From JAGOLU01 sp964488055 (GTDB lineage Bacteria > Patescibacteriota > Microgenomatia > UBA1406 > GWC2-37-13): a stretch of DNA of 64,000 nucleotides. The stretch lies in NCBI GenBank assembly GCA_964488055.1, contig CAZATL010000003.1, positions 1 through 64,000 on the forward strand, in the 5' to 3' direction. Positions 52,745-60,728 of the stretch are shown piece by piece. Under the pieces are notes generated by a model. The model had not been told where the DNA came from. It saw nothing but the letters and a program-made list of their open reading frames with translations, and made no database searches. A program made the position numbers and the translations under genes. How positions within the stretch are numbered: position 1 is the first letter of the stretch; each line of letters begins with the position of its first letter.

Positions 52745-54844
52745 ATGGCTACTCAACCAGTCAAAACCTCAAATCGTAATGTCGCGTCAGAAAAGATAAG
52801 AAATTTCGGTGTGATCGCCCACATAGACTCTGGCAAAACAACCACTTCAGAGAGAATACTCTTTTACACAGGAAGAACTTACAAAATAGGCGATATTGAC
52901 GAGGGCAATACACAGCTTGACTGGATGGAACAGGAGAAAGAGCGTGGCATTACCATAGTGTCTGCAGCTACAACTACCTTCTGGAAAGGCTACAGATTCA
53001 ATCTGATTGACACTCCCGGACACGTTGACTTCACAGCAGAGGTCGAAAGATCACTCCGCGTACTTGACGGTGGCATAGTGGTATTTGATGCAGAAGAGGG
53101 AGTGCAGTCACAATCAGAGACTGTATGGCGACAGGCAGATAAATACAAAGTGCCAAGAATTGTATTCATAAACAAAATGGACAAACTTGGTGCTGATTTC
53201 GAGGGCACTCTTCAAGAGATATCAGATAGACTCGGATCAAATCCAGTTGCACTTACCTATCCTATAGGTAAGGAGAGTGATTTCAAAGGCTTGATCCATC
53301 TAGTTGACATGAAGGCTATTATCTATGACAAGAATGAGGATGGCACAGAATACACAGTGACAGATGAAATCCCACAAGAACTTGTATCAAAAGTGAAAGA
53401 ATTCAGAGCCAAACTAGTTGAGAAGGTGGCAGAGACTGATGACGCACTTCTTGAGAAGTTCCTAAATGGTCAAGAGGTAGGAAATGACGAGCTCAAAGCT
53501 GCACTTCGTAGAGCAACAGTCGCGTACAAGATTGTCCCAACTTTCTGTGGCACATCACTTCGTAACAAAGGTGTCCAGCCAGTGCTTGACGCAGTCATCG
53601 ACTATCTGCCATCCCCTGCCGACCTTGAGAAAGTCACGGGTCTCAATCCCCACGATCCAGAAAAGTCAGAGGAAAGAAAACTTATAAATGATGAGAAATT
53701 CTCTGCTCTGTCTTTCAAAATACAGCTTGATCCACACGTCGGAAAGATCACCTATACAAGAATATACTCAGGTGTACTAGAGTCTGGCAGCTATGTGCAC
53801 AATGTAAACAGAAACATAAATGAAAGAGTCTCACGCATCATGCTCATGCATGCAAATAGTCGCGAAGAGATTGATACTGCATATGCTGGTGAAATAGTGG
53901 CACTCGTTGGACCGAAAGACACAAGAACTGGCGATACTCTTGCTGACGAAAACTATCCACTCCTACTTGAGCAGATCACATTCCCAGAGCCAGTCATCTC
54001 ACTTGCTATAGAGCCAAAGACAAAAGCCGATCAAGAAAAGCTTGGACTTTGTCTCCAGAGACTAGCTGAAGAGGACCCAACATTCAGAGTCAAGGTCAAT
54101 CACGAGACTGGACAGACCATCATGTCAGGTATGGGAGAGCTGCATCTTGAAATACTTGTCGACCGCATGAAACGCGAAATGGCAATGGATGCAAATGTTG
54201 GGAAGCCACAAGTTGCTTATAAAGAGACTGTCCAAAAACCAGCTAGTGCAGAAGCAAAATACATCAAGCAAACTGGCGGTCGAGGCCAATATGGACACGT
54301 CATTGCGTCTATCAAGCCACAGGCACGCGGTGAAGGCTTCAAATTTACAAACGTAGTCAAGGGTGGTCACATACCAAATGAATACATAGGCTCTGTCGAA
54401 AAAGGTGTGAAAGAATCACTTGAGAAGGGTGTGCTCCTTGGATTCCCAATGGTTGATCTTGAGTTTATACTCGAGGATGGGTCATATCATGAAGTAGACT
54501 CATCTGACATCGCATTCAAGATAGCTGGATCTATGGCTCTAGTTGATGCATGTAAGAATGCAGGCATCTCGCTCCTGGAGCCTATCATGAAGCTCGAGAT
54601 CAATGTCCCTGACGAATTCATGGGCACAGTCATAGGCGACATCTCGTCCAAGAGAGGTCGTGTCTCAACCACAGAGAAAAAGGGCAAAACAACAATCATA
54701 AAGGCACTCGCGCCACTTGCCGAACTCTCGGGATACGTGACGACGCTTCGCTCACTTACTCAAGGACGAGGTACATCGTACATGGAGCCCAGTCACTATG
54801 AGGAGGTCCCACAAGCGATAGTTCGCGCCATGCAAGATAAATAA
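52745..54844 (+). CDS. fusA: Elongation factor G
   Basis: 699 residues. GTPase motifs: AHIDSGKT (residues 25-32), ERGITI, DTPGH (89-93), NKMD (143-146). Domain IV carries GGRGQYGHV and domain V the C-terminal TTLRSLTQGRGTSYMEPSHYEEVP. Catalyses ribosomal translocation. The P-loop Ser29 replaces the common Ala, a mild change. There is no tuf gene downstream; the next gene is a small hypothetical membrane protein 1 bp after the stop. A word array abuts the start codon, and no Shine-Dalgarno site is seen. Confidence 0.99.
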   Translation: MATQPVKTSNRNVASEKIRNFGVIAHIDSGKTTTSERILFYTGRTYKIGDIDEGNTQLDWMEQEKERGITIVSAATTTFWKGYRFNLIDTPGHVDFTAEVERSLRVLDGGIVVFDAEEGVQSQSETVWRQADKYKVPRIVFINKMDKLGADFEGTLQEISDRLGSNPVALTYPIGKESDFKGLIHLVDMKAIIYDKNEDGTEYTVTDEIPQELVSKVKEFRAKLVEKVAETDDALLEKFLNGQEVGNDELKAALRRATVAYKIVPTFCGTSLRNKGVQPVLDAVIDYLPSPADLEKVTGLNPHDPEKSEERKLINDEKFSALSFKIQLDPHVGKITYTRIYSGVLESGSYVHNVNRNINERVSRIMLMHANSREEIDTAYAGEIVALVGPKDTRTGDTLADENYPLLLEQITFPEPVISLAIEPKTKADQEKLGLCLQRLAEEDPTFRVKVNHETGQTIMSGMGELHLEILVDRMKREMAMDANVGKPQVAYKETVQKPASAEAKYIKQTGGRGQYGHVIASIKPQARGEGFKFTNVVKGGHIPNEYIGSVEKGVKESLEKGVLLGFPMVDLEFILEDGSYHEVDSSDIAFKIAGSMALVDACKNAGISLLEPIMKLEINVPDEFMGTVIGDISSKRGRVSTTEKKGKTTIIKALAPLAELSGYVTTLRSLTQGRGTSYMEPSHYEEVPQAIVRAMQDK

Positions 54845-54845
54845 T

Positions 54846-55118
54846 ATGAGCCAACAAGAAAAATTCAGATCAAGACGAGAATTTCTTTTTGGTGTAGCAG
54901 CTGCCACTACTGATGCAGCGTTTGCGACAGGAAGTGGAGTACTTGGAACAGTGTGTGCTTGTGTTTCAAAAAATGAGGTCGCAAACAATAAGCCAACTAT
55001 AGCAAGTAGAACAATTGGTGTTCTTAGTCTTGTTGGATCAGGAATGTTATTTACTTCAGCCAGTGTATTAGCTTTAAGAACGAAAAAAAGAGTGGATGAC
55101 ATGAGGAATCGCAGATAA
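54846..55118 (+). CDS. Small hypothetical membrane protein with a twin-arginine-like N-terminus
   Basis: 90 residues with two hydrophobic segments (about 14-37 and 51-74) rich in Gly, Ala and Ser, and a basic C-terminus. The N-terminus SRREFLFG resembles a Tat signal motif (S/TRRxFLK), but a second helix follows and no Tat genes are in view, so it may be only a charged end before a helix. The start is 1 bp after the fusA stop, giving probable co-transcription and coupled translation. Function unknown. Confidence 0.6.
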   Translation: MSQQEKFRSRREFLFGVAAATTDAAFATGSGVLGTVCACVSKNEVANNKPTIASRTIGVLSLVGSGMLFTSASVLALRTKKRVDDMRNRR

Positions 55119-55150
55119 TTGTGCATTAAATCCAATATTGACAAACATCT

Positions 55151-55813
55151 ATGTCACTTGTAACAATCTCTGATACTCATCTCACGAATCACTTCGATCA
55201 AAGGAAGTATGACAAGCTAAAATCAGTCATAGAGTCTGCAGACAAAGTGGTGCTAAATGGTGACTTCTGGGACGGATATGAGGTAGACTTTGACTCATTC
55301 TACAAGTCAAAATGGAGAGACCTCTTTCTTCTTCTCAAATCAAAAAACACTGTCTATCTTTTTGGCAATCACGACAAAAAGGAGTTTTCTGACGACAGAA
55401 TATTTGAGTTTTGTGATATCGCAGAGCAAAAGCAAATTGTCGAGTACGCAGGAAAAAAATTAATTTTCGAACATGGAGACAAACACGTTATGAAGCTTGA
55501 CGGAAAACTCGGTATAAATAGGCCAGACCAGTGGCAAAGCAATATCACAGAGTTTCTGCAGGCTACCTTCATAAAAATATTCGGACTTCGGGGCTTCTCG
55601 ATGTTGTTTGGCAGAATGAATGGAAAGCTGAAAGAGATCGTTATGAGCCAAAATCCAGACGCAAATATGATATTTTTCTTTGGACATGTACATGTGGCAG
55701 AGATTGATCTAGAGAGTCATTTTGTAAATAGTGGAATCTTCAATTATGGCTTCGCACAGCACGTCATTGTCACAGACAGCGGGGAAATAATGGCTGTGGA
55801 TGAAAAATACTAG
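55151..55813 (+). CDS. Calcineurin-like metallophosphoesterase
   Basis: 220 residues. The five metal-binding blocks are present: DTHLT (D8, H10), GDFWDGY, FGNHDKK, EHGD and GHVHVAE. The pattern resembles LpxH-like UDP-diacylglucosamine hydrolases, but no lipid A genes are present, so the substrate is open. TTGACA lies close to the start (55137-55142) but has no matching -10. A word array begins 2 bases after the stop. Convergent with endonuclease III. Confidence 0.87.
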   Translation: MSLVTISDTHLTNHFDQRKYDKLKSVIESADKVVLNGDFWDGYEVDFDSFYKSKWRDLFLLLKSKNTVYLFGNHDKKEFSDDRIFEFCDIAEQKQIVEYAGKKLIFEHGDKHVMKLDGKLGINRPDQWQSNITEFLQATFIKIFGLRGFSMLFGRMNGKLKEIVMSQNPDANMIFFFGHVHVAEIDLESHFVNSGIFNYGFAQHVIVTDSGEIMAVDEKY

Positions 55814-55815
55814 GT

Positions 55816-56035
55816 CAATTCTCAATTTGCAATTCTCAATTTTCAAGTAATATAAAAGCCAATTGCCAACTACCAATGACAATTACCAAGTAATTAAAAA
55901 TTTTAATTATCAACTGTCAATTGTAAATTAGTGAAAAAAAATTCAAACAATAAGATGTGCAAAGATTTGCTTGACAGTAGTCATTATAAATTGAAAGTTA
56001 GTTACAATTGACTCTTGAAGATTCCTTAGCAATTG
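55816..56035. repeat. Intergenic heptamer-word array between convergent genes
   Basis: CAA-initial 7-bp words run in register from 55816 (CAATTCT, CAATTTG, CAATTCT, CAATTTT, CAAGTAA), restart at 55860 (CAATTGC, CAACTAC, CAATGAC) and again at 55911 (CAACTGT, CAATTGT). A 19-base AT-only palindrome (TAATTAAAA, A, TTTTAATTA; 55891-55909) lies inside. From about 55990 the words are of the complementary TTGA/ATTG kind. No gene is seen in the 222 bp. Confidence 0.8.
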
Positions 56036-56692
56036 TCATTGAATATTGGTTATTGACTTAGTGCATTTCCACAGCGGGCATTTCGGGCAATTTTTGCAGT
56101 TTGCGGGACAATATTCACGACCATATTGTATTAGTCGTAGCGTAAGACCGCTCCAATCTTCTTTTGGAAAAATTTCCATCAAATCCTTCTCTATTTTGAC
56201 CGGGTCTTTTTCTTTTGTAAGTCCGTATTTTTTAGCTAATCTTTTGACATGAGTATCGACAGCTATCCCTTCGCTTATTCCATACAGTTCTGACAGGACA
56301 ACATTTGCCGTCTTTCTGCCCACTCCAGGCAGCTCAACAAGCTCTGCAATGTTCTCTGGTATCATACCCCCATATTTGTCTTTTAAGATTGTTGCTGTCG
56401 CAATAATATTCTTTGCTTTGGTCTTATAAAGACCTACAGACGATATATCATTGCAACACCTTTCATAATTGGCGCTTGCGAAATCATCAAGCGATTTGTA
56501 CTTTTGGAACAGAACTTTTGTCACTCTATTTACCTGCTTGTCTGTGGTCTGTGCTGACATAATAACAGCAAACAAGAACTCGTATGGCTTACTGTAGTTT
56601 AGCGCCGACTCGATATCTGGATAAATTTCATTTAGTACTCTGGCGATGCAGTTTGCCAGTCTCATAAGAGAAACATGTTTATCTGGTTTCAT
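56036..56692 (-). CDS. nth: Endonuclease III
   Basis: 218 residues. The helix-hairpin-helix LPGVGRKTANVV with the catalytic Lys, and the catalytic Asp in VDTHVKRLAKKYG, define a bifunctional DNA glycosylase/AP lyase for oxidised pyrimidines. The C-terminal iron-sulfur cluster site YCPANCKNCPKCPLWKC has C-x6-C-x2-C-x4-C spacing, one residue shorter at the end than the usual x5, and an extra Cys. The start is 4 bp after the stop of the upstream membrane-protein gene, so the two are likely co-transcribed. Confidence 0.95.
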   Translation of the reverse strand: MKPDKHVSLMRLANCIARVLNEIYPDIESALNYSKPYEFLFAVIMSAQTTDKQVNRVTKVLFQKYKSLDDFASANYERCCNDISSVGLYKTKAKNIIATATILKDKYGGMIPENIAELVELPGVGRKTANVVLSELYGISEGIAVDTHVKRLAKKYGLTKEKDPVKIEKDLMEIFPKEDWSGLTLRLIQYGREYCPANCKNCPKCPLWKCTKSITNIQ

Positions 56693-56696
56693 ATTT

Positions 56697-57104
56697 CTAC
56701 CAAATACATCCAGCTTTGATGGAGTCTATCCTTATGCTTAGAAGTTGATCGAGTACATTCCCACATTTGTCCTCGATTGTGGCACCAGATGAAGCCTCTT
56801 TTGTATTTACAATACTCGCCAAATTACTACTCTTACCATTCAAGCATGCTTTGAGGTTGTCGAGTCTTTCACAGGCTGTAAATCCTCCCACCGTCCCACT
56901 AGGAAGTGCTGCGGGATTATCTGGATTGACTGGTGCGAAAGTGACTACTACTTCGTCCTCGATCTGTGACTTCTCTACTCCAGACTTTGCGAAGCCTGTC
57001 TGCCGACTCATAACTCTCATCGCAAAAAAATACACAAGAGCCGCACTAAAAATAGCAGCAACAAATATGAGAAGCGTTATGAATATTTTGTGGTGTGATT
57101 TCAT
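56697..57104 (-). CDS. Hypothetical membrane-anchored protein with conserved-looking cysteines
   Basis: 135 residues from the ATG at 57104 (MKSHHKIF); the frame opens further upstream to 57149. One membrane helix (about 8-29), a linker with Asp/Pro, and a small C-terminal domain with four cysteines (TACERLDNLKACL, EDKCGN, KAGCIW) that could form two disulfides outside the cell. No family recognised. Upstream of nth by 4 bp; a functional link with repair is not implied. Confidence 0.65.
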   Translation of the reverse strand: MKSHHKIFITLLIFVAAIFSAALVYFFAMRVMSRQTGFAKSGVEKSQIEDEVVVTFAPVNPDNPAALPSGTVGGFTACERLDNLKACLNGKSSNLASIVNTKEASSGATIEDKCGNVLDQLLSIRIDSIKAGCIW

Positions 57105-57191
57105 AAAAATAATTTTTTGCAAAAGCATCGCATCATTGCGATCGGCCATTGGTCGAGTGGTAATCTATAAAGCAATTTTACTTTTCTTTAC

Positions 57192-57213
57192 GGGCGGACA
57201 CATTGGTCCGCCC
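57192..57213. repeat. GC-rich palindrome, REP-like
   Basis: GGGCGGAC (57192-57199) and GTCCGCCC (57206-57213) form an 8-bp stem with a 6-base loop. It is much richer in GC than its surroundings and has no T-run on either strand, so it is not a typical terminator. It lies in the 165-bp gap between two minus-strand genes, 21 bp from the nonamer array. Confidence 0.6.
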
Positions 57214-57234
57214 CTACATATTTAATAGTTTTGC

Positions 57235-57270
57235 CTTACGAACATTACAAACCTTATGAACTTTATAAAC
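57235..57270. repeat. Nonamer tandem array at the end of a Nudix gene
   Basis: Four 9-bp units (CTTACGAAC, ATTACAAAC, CTTATGAAC, TTTATAAAC), the last base being part of the Nudix stop codon. Same motif and copy number as the array in the prfB leader 22 kb away. Confidence 0.92.
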
Positions 57271-57728
57271 TAATTACTATTTTGCTCAAATACCTTCATC
57301 ACATGATCTTGCAAAAAGTCTGCAGACTGCAGCTCCAAAAACTCGCTCTGTGTCACCCATTTGTACTCTGTGTGCTCCGTCCCTGTGCGCACTGCATCAT
57401 TTGTGGCATGTGCCACATATCCAATATATAGATAGTATATATTGTTAGCTTGATCAAGATTGGTTAGTACATGAACAGGTCTCATATTCTCAACCTCGAG
57501 CTCCGACTCCTCGACTATCTCGCGTCGCAATGCGACGTCATGTCTCTCTCCGTATTTTACATTCCCGCCAGGCAAGTCCCAACAGTTTGGCCTGCTTTTG
57601 GCATCGGCTGGCCTTTTGAGCGCGAGAAACACATTTTTTTTCTTTGGGTGGAAAACTACTGCTTTCTGGAGGAACTTGACATTTTCGGTGAAGAGGTGTT
57701 TCGGGATGGTCTTTCTGACGATATCCAT
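57270..57728 (-). CDS. Nudix hydrolase
   Basis: 152 residues from the ATG at 57728 (MDIVRKTIPKHLF). The Nudix box GGNVKYGE....ALRREIVEESELEV (about residues 54-78) is complete, with WDLPGGN before it, the MutT/Nudix layout for cleaving nucleoside diphosphate derivatives. The C-terminus with EHTEYKWVTQSEF is typical of the fold. The substrate cannot be predicted. It is unrelated in detail to the Nudix protein at 26484. The stop abuts a 9-bp array. Confidence 0.87.
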   Translation of the reverse strand: MDIVRKTIPKHLFTENVKFLQKAVVFHPKKKNVFLALKRPADAKSRPNCWDLPGGNVKYGERHDVALRREIVEESELEVENMRPVHVLTNLDQANNIYYLYIGYVAHATNDAVRTGTEHTEYKWVTQSEFLELQSADFLQDHVMKVFEQNSN

Positions 57729-57820
57729 ATAAGTAAAATGAAACTCGTAACAGATGCAACTCTCATACATTATATACCTGTCGATAAGCAAAAGCAGCGC
57801 CTTAAAATAACCTCATGACA

Positions 57821-58489
57821 CTATGTTTTTACCCTTCCCCACCCAGTGCGAGAGACGATGATATGATCAAGCAGTGTCACCCCAAGTATCTCGCCCGCCT
57901 TCTTCATACGCTTTGTGAAGAGTATATCGTCCATTGATGGCTCGAGGTTCCCTGATGGGTGATTGTGGACGAGTATAATCGATGCTACAGGCAGGCTTCT
58001 CACATGACTATATATTTCCCTTGGCAAGACACTTACCTTGTTGAGCGCGCCGACAGCCATTATCTCCTTCAAGAGCAACTCTCCCCTTGCATTTAGAAAA
58101 AAACAAAGCAGTGACTCTTTATTACTGTTTATTATCTCTTGAGAATTTGCGTAGACAATCTCCGGTGAAGTTAGTGGTACATTATTCTTTTCGAGAAGCC
58201 TAGCTCCAAACTCTTGAGCAGCTAACATCTGTGATATCTTATGTGGACCCATACCAGTGACATCAAGGTCATTCTTAGTTATCCTATAACTATCTCCGTC
58301 GAAATTTTTGTTCCTTTTTTGTTTTATCACTTTTTCTATTTGTGATGCAAGCTTCATGACAGACTGGGTACGAGTGCCAGTTGTCAAGATGACAGCTATG
58401 AGCTCATGTAGCGTGAGTCCTTCTACGCCGGATTTCAGAAGCCTTTCTCTTGGTCGAAGTTCACGAGGAATTGACTTTATTTTCTTCAT
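57821..58489 (-). CDS. RadC-family JAMM-domain protein
   Basis: 222 residues. An N-terminal helix-hairpin-helix-like region (PRERLLKSGVEGLT and TGMGPHKISQM) and a C-terminal JAMM/MPN domain with HNHPSGNLEPSMDD, the zinc site (HxH, S, D). The family is named after RadC, but its role in DNA repair is doubtful; many members are linked to mobile elements or replication stress. Standard length. Followed on the same strand by nothing close; 31 bp downstream of the receiver-like gene. Confidence 0.93.
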   Translation of the reverse strand: MKKIKSIPRELRPRERLLKSGVEGLTLHELIAVILTTGTRTQSVMKLASQIEKVIKQKRNKNFDGDSYRITKNDLDVTGMGPHKISQMLAAQEFGARLLEKNNVPLTSPEIVYANSQEIINSNKESLLCFFLNARGELLLKEIMAVGALNKVSVLPREIYSHVRSLPVASIILVHNHPSGNLEPSMDDILFTKRMKKAGEILGVTLLDHIIVSRTGWGRVKT

Positions 58490-58520
58490 TTCAGGGATAT
58501 TATAGAAGAAAATGTTCGAT

Positions 58521-58877
58521 CTACAAACAGCTCCAGATTTTGTTTGACGTTTCTTTTGGTGTTAGCTTTGAGATGTTGAGAACAAGGTCATTTTTCGTGA
58601 GTAGCTTCATGTAAGCGGACTCATCTGCTGTAAGCAGTACTATACTCACCTTATCAAACCTCTCTATACGTTTTTGGAGTCGCAAAAATGACTTCACAAG
58701 TGCAGGCTCAATATCGTCAGTATGCATCACAAGAAGTGAGAATTTTGTGATAGACTCAACTAGGATGGCATTCTCAACTTTTGAAACAGGGAATATTTCG
58801 ATATTTTCGGTCATAAGCATATCGTGATATAATTGTCGAAGTCGGAAATCTGGGATAAGTAGAAGTATATTATCCAT
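58521..58877 (-). CDS. Receiver-like domain protein without clear phospho-Asp
   Basis: 118 residues. Alternating hydrophobic strands (ILLLIPD, IEIFPVS, FSLLVMHTDD, KVSIVLLTAD, DLVLNIS) and helices match a response-regulator receiver domain. The third strand, where the phosphorylated Asp should sit, reads LLVMHTDD, with His in the expected place, so it may be a pseudo-receiver. It is divergent from an XRE regulator across 62 bp and upstream of the RadC gene. Assignment by pattern only. Confidence 0.55.
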   Translation of the reverse strand: MDNILLLIPDFRLRQLYHDMLMTENIEIFPVSKVENAILVESITKFSLLVMHTDDIEPALVKSFLRLQKRIERFDKVSIVLLTADESAYMKLLTKNDLVLNISKLTPKETSNKIWSCL

Positions 58878-58939
58878 TTTAAGTATACAAAATTCTATCC
58901 TAGATAGAGTATGTTTGTCAACTGTATTTGTTCTTATCT

Positions 58940-59215
58940 ATGGAAAAACTAGGCAGAAAGATAAAAATCGCCCGAAAAACCAAACGCATTACCCAAAATG
59001 ACCTCGCGCGTGCAATTGGTGTAAGTGATAAGTCAGTGTCAGCTTACGAATCTGGTCGTATCGAGCCACCACTCAAGATGCTACAAAAGATTGCCCAAAG
59101 TACAGACCATTCACTCGAGTATTTCGTTGGAGAATCAATGGAGTCACAAATACTCGCCAAACTCACAGAGGTGGAAAGGCTCTTCAACGAAATCAAATCC
59201 GCCCTAAATAAGTGA
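58940..59215 (+). CDS. XRE-family helix-turn-helix regulator
   Basis: 91 residues from the ATG at 58940 (MEKLGRKI). A Cro/C1-type HTH: LGRKIKIARKTKRITQNDLARAIGV then DKSVSAYESGRIEPPLKML. A C-terminal helix (MESQILAKLTEVERLFNEIKSAL) likely dimerises. It may control itself or the divergent receiver-like gene; no operator is evident by eye. The predicted protein is soluble and cytoplasmic. Confidence 0.88.
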   Translation: MEKLGRKIKIARKTKRITQNDLARAIGVSDKSVSAYESGRIEPPLKMLQKIAQSTDHSLEYFVGESMESQILAKLTEVERLFNEIKSALNK

Positions 59216-59221
59216 TTCTTG

Positions 59222-59227
59222 TACAAT
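59222..59227 (+). promoter_or_regulatory. Predicted -10 of the CAP gene at 59235
   Basis: TACAAT with TG directly before it; it overlaps an upstream ATG (59226) and lies 7 nt before the ATG at 59235, which supports the latter as the start. Confidence 0.4.
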
Positions 59228-59234
59228 GATCTAT

Positions 59235-59957
59235 ATGTACGAAGTCATATCAAGCAAGCTGATTGTTGTTTTGACAATATTTGTCATAAACATAAACTTC
59301 ATCACATCATCTGCTCATAGACAGCTTGTGGATCTTGGCTATCTCCAAACAAAAAACGTAATAAAAGAAAAAAACGGTTTTGCCAAAACAGCTCCTTCCG
59401 TCGACTCTAAGTCTACTAACTCACAAGAAGAGCCCGAAAAAAATAGTGATGTGATACACGAAGATTCATCAAGCTCCGAGTATGAATATGAGCAACCAAA
59501 GCCTAGTATCCCATGGGGCCAGACCGAGAAGCTTGCAGAACACACATACCGTATATATGTGGGTGAGGATGAGATCATGAGCAGTGTCGAAGAGCTACAC
59601 GCTGCACTCAACAAATACAGAGCAAATCACGGAGTACAAGAGCTCGTCGTAAGTGATCAGCTTTGCAAAATAGCAGATTTTCGCATCGCCCAGCTTGATG
59701 CTATAGATGGACTCGATGCACACAAAGGTTTCAAAGATTATCTATCAGATGATAAAAATTGGGAAAATATTCCAAGATTCTCATCTGTCGGCGAAAATAG
59801 TTCATATGGTTACATACTATCAGGAACACATCTCATAGAGTGGGTATTTGACGCCGACGAAGAGCATAGGAGTAATCAACAAAATCCCAAGTGGAATAGA
59901 GTCTGCGTTCGTATCAGTGGCACAATCGTAGAAATGGTTTTTGGGGAGGAAAAGTAA
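59235..59957 (+). CDS. Secreted CAP/SCP-like protein
   Basis: 240 residues from the ATG at 59235. N-terminal signal or anchor (about 5-28), an acidic Ser/Glu-rich linker (about 55-90), then a CAP-like domain (about 115-240): AALNKYRANHGVQELVVS, KIADFRIAQLD, GENSSYGYILSGTHLIEWVFD and EEHRSNQQNPKWNRVCVRI match the CAP core. The usual cavity His positions are only partly conserved, so this is a divergent member. A different type from the CAP protein at 42274, which has three membrane helices. Confidence 0.78.
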   Translation: MYEVISSKLIVVLTIFVININFITSSAHRQLVDLGYLQTKNVIKEKNGFAKTAPSVDSKSTNSQEEPEKNSDVIHEDSSSSEYEYEQPKPSIPWGQTEKLAEHTYRIYVGEDEIMSSVEELHAALNKYRANHGVQELVVSDQLCKIADFRIAQLDAIDGLDAHKGFKDYLSDDKNWENIPRFSSVGENSSYGYILSGTHLIEWVFDADEEHRSNQQNPKWNRVCVRISGTIVEMVFGEEK

Positions 59958-59968
59958 CCTTCTCCATT

Positions 59969-60583
59969 TTAGATGGGCATCTTATTATCATCACTTACGT
60001 AATTTGGATGCATCTGAATTAGGCGACAATCCAAGTCTACAGCAATATCTATGCTTCCCACACATAATGGCATATGTATTGGCGTAAGTTTTAGTCGATT
60101 ATAGACAGTATTTACACCAGAAATCATTGTGACACCGGAACTGGTATATACCCCTCCTTTTATATCTTCCGGTGATATGCCACATTTCCCCATAATATAT
60201 TGAGCTAGCGAATCATATGATTCTGCTATATTTTTTGTGATATGAAAAAGATAAGGAGATTCTTCTGTCCAGAAGAAGCCCAAAGTGCATCCAGCTGCAA
60301 ATCTCGATAATACTGGGCCACGATTTGGCCTAGCCACATATCTTCTCCTGCTTGAGATATCACTAGGTATGGGTGATGATATTTTAGATGGATCAGTCAA
60401 TTTCTCAATTTCAGGGAAATATATCTCATGCCTATAACTATACGTCCTACCGCACTCCCTTATATCCTTTATCCTATTTCCCCATACTACTCGGTCATTT
60501 ATCAATCTAAGATCACAGCCATATATATGGTCACACACCTCGCCCGCTGGAGTAAATAATCTATCTTTGTATACCTCTGCCAT
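59969..60583 (-). CDS. Hypothetical protein
   Basis: 204 residues, soluble, with five cysteines (in VCDHIYGCDLR, IRECGRT, AAGCTLG, GKCGIS and PLCVGS) and no signal peptide. The stretch GPVLSRFAAGCTLGFFWTEE followed by FHITKNIAESY and ISPEDIKGGVYTSSG has the feel of a compact alpha/beta enzyme domain, but I cannot assign it to a family. It is convergent with the CAP gene across an 11-bp gap. The ATG at 60583 has TACAAT 6 nt upstream. Confidence 0.6.
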   Translation of the reverse strand: MAEVYKDRLFTPAGEVCDHIYGCDLRLINDRVVWGNRIKDIRECGRTYSYRHEIYFPEIEKLTDPSKISSPIPSDISSRRRYVARPNRGPVLSRFAAGCTLGFFWTEESPYLFHITKNIAESYDSLAQYIMGKCGISPEDIKGGVYTSSGVTMISGVNTVYNRLKLTPIHMPLCVGSIDIAVDLDCRLIQMHPNYVSDDNKMPI

Positions 60584-60589
60584 AGGTAT

Positions 60590-60595
60590 ATTGTA
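60590..60595 (-). promoter_or_regulatory. Predicted -10 of the gene starting at 60583
   Basis: TACAAT on the minus strand with TG directly before it, 6 bases from the ATG. No -35 seen. The rest of the 145-bp gap contains an 8-bp inverted repeat (ATTATCTA 60644-60651, TAGATAAT 60695-60702) of unknown meaning. Confidence 0.4.
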
Positions 60596-60728
60596 CAGAA
60601 GAATGAGATATTTATATATGCAAGATCATAGACTGCACATTCTATTATCTAAACAATCGTGCATTTCGATTTTGCAAACATACATTATCACATCTAGATA
60701 ATTGTCTATTTGAGAATACAAAATAAAT

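Noticed and set aside
54846..54900. Tat signal peptide on the small protein after fusA
   Set aside because: The motif is only approximate, no cleavage region follows, and a second membrane helix suggests an integral protein.
59969..60583. Assignment of the unknown protein to CheD or PgeF-like families
   Set aside because: A few local similarities only; key catalytic residues of either family could not be placed.
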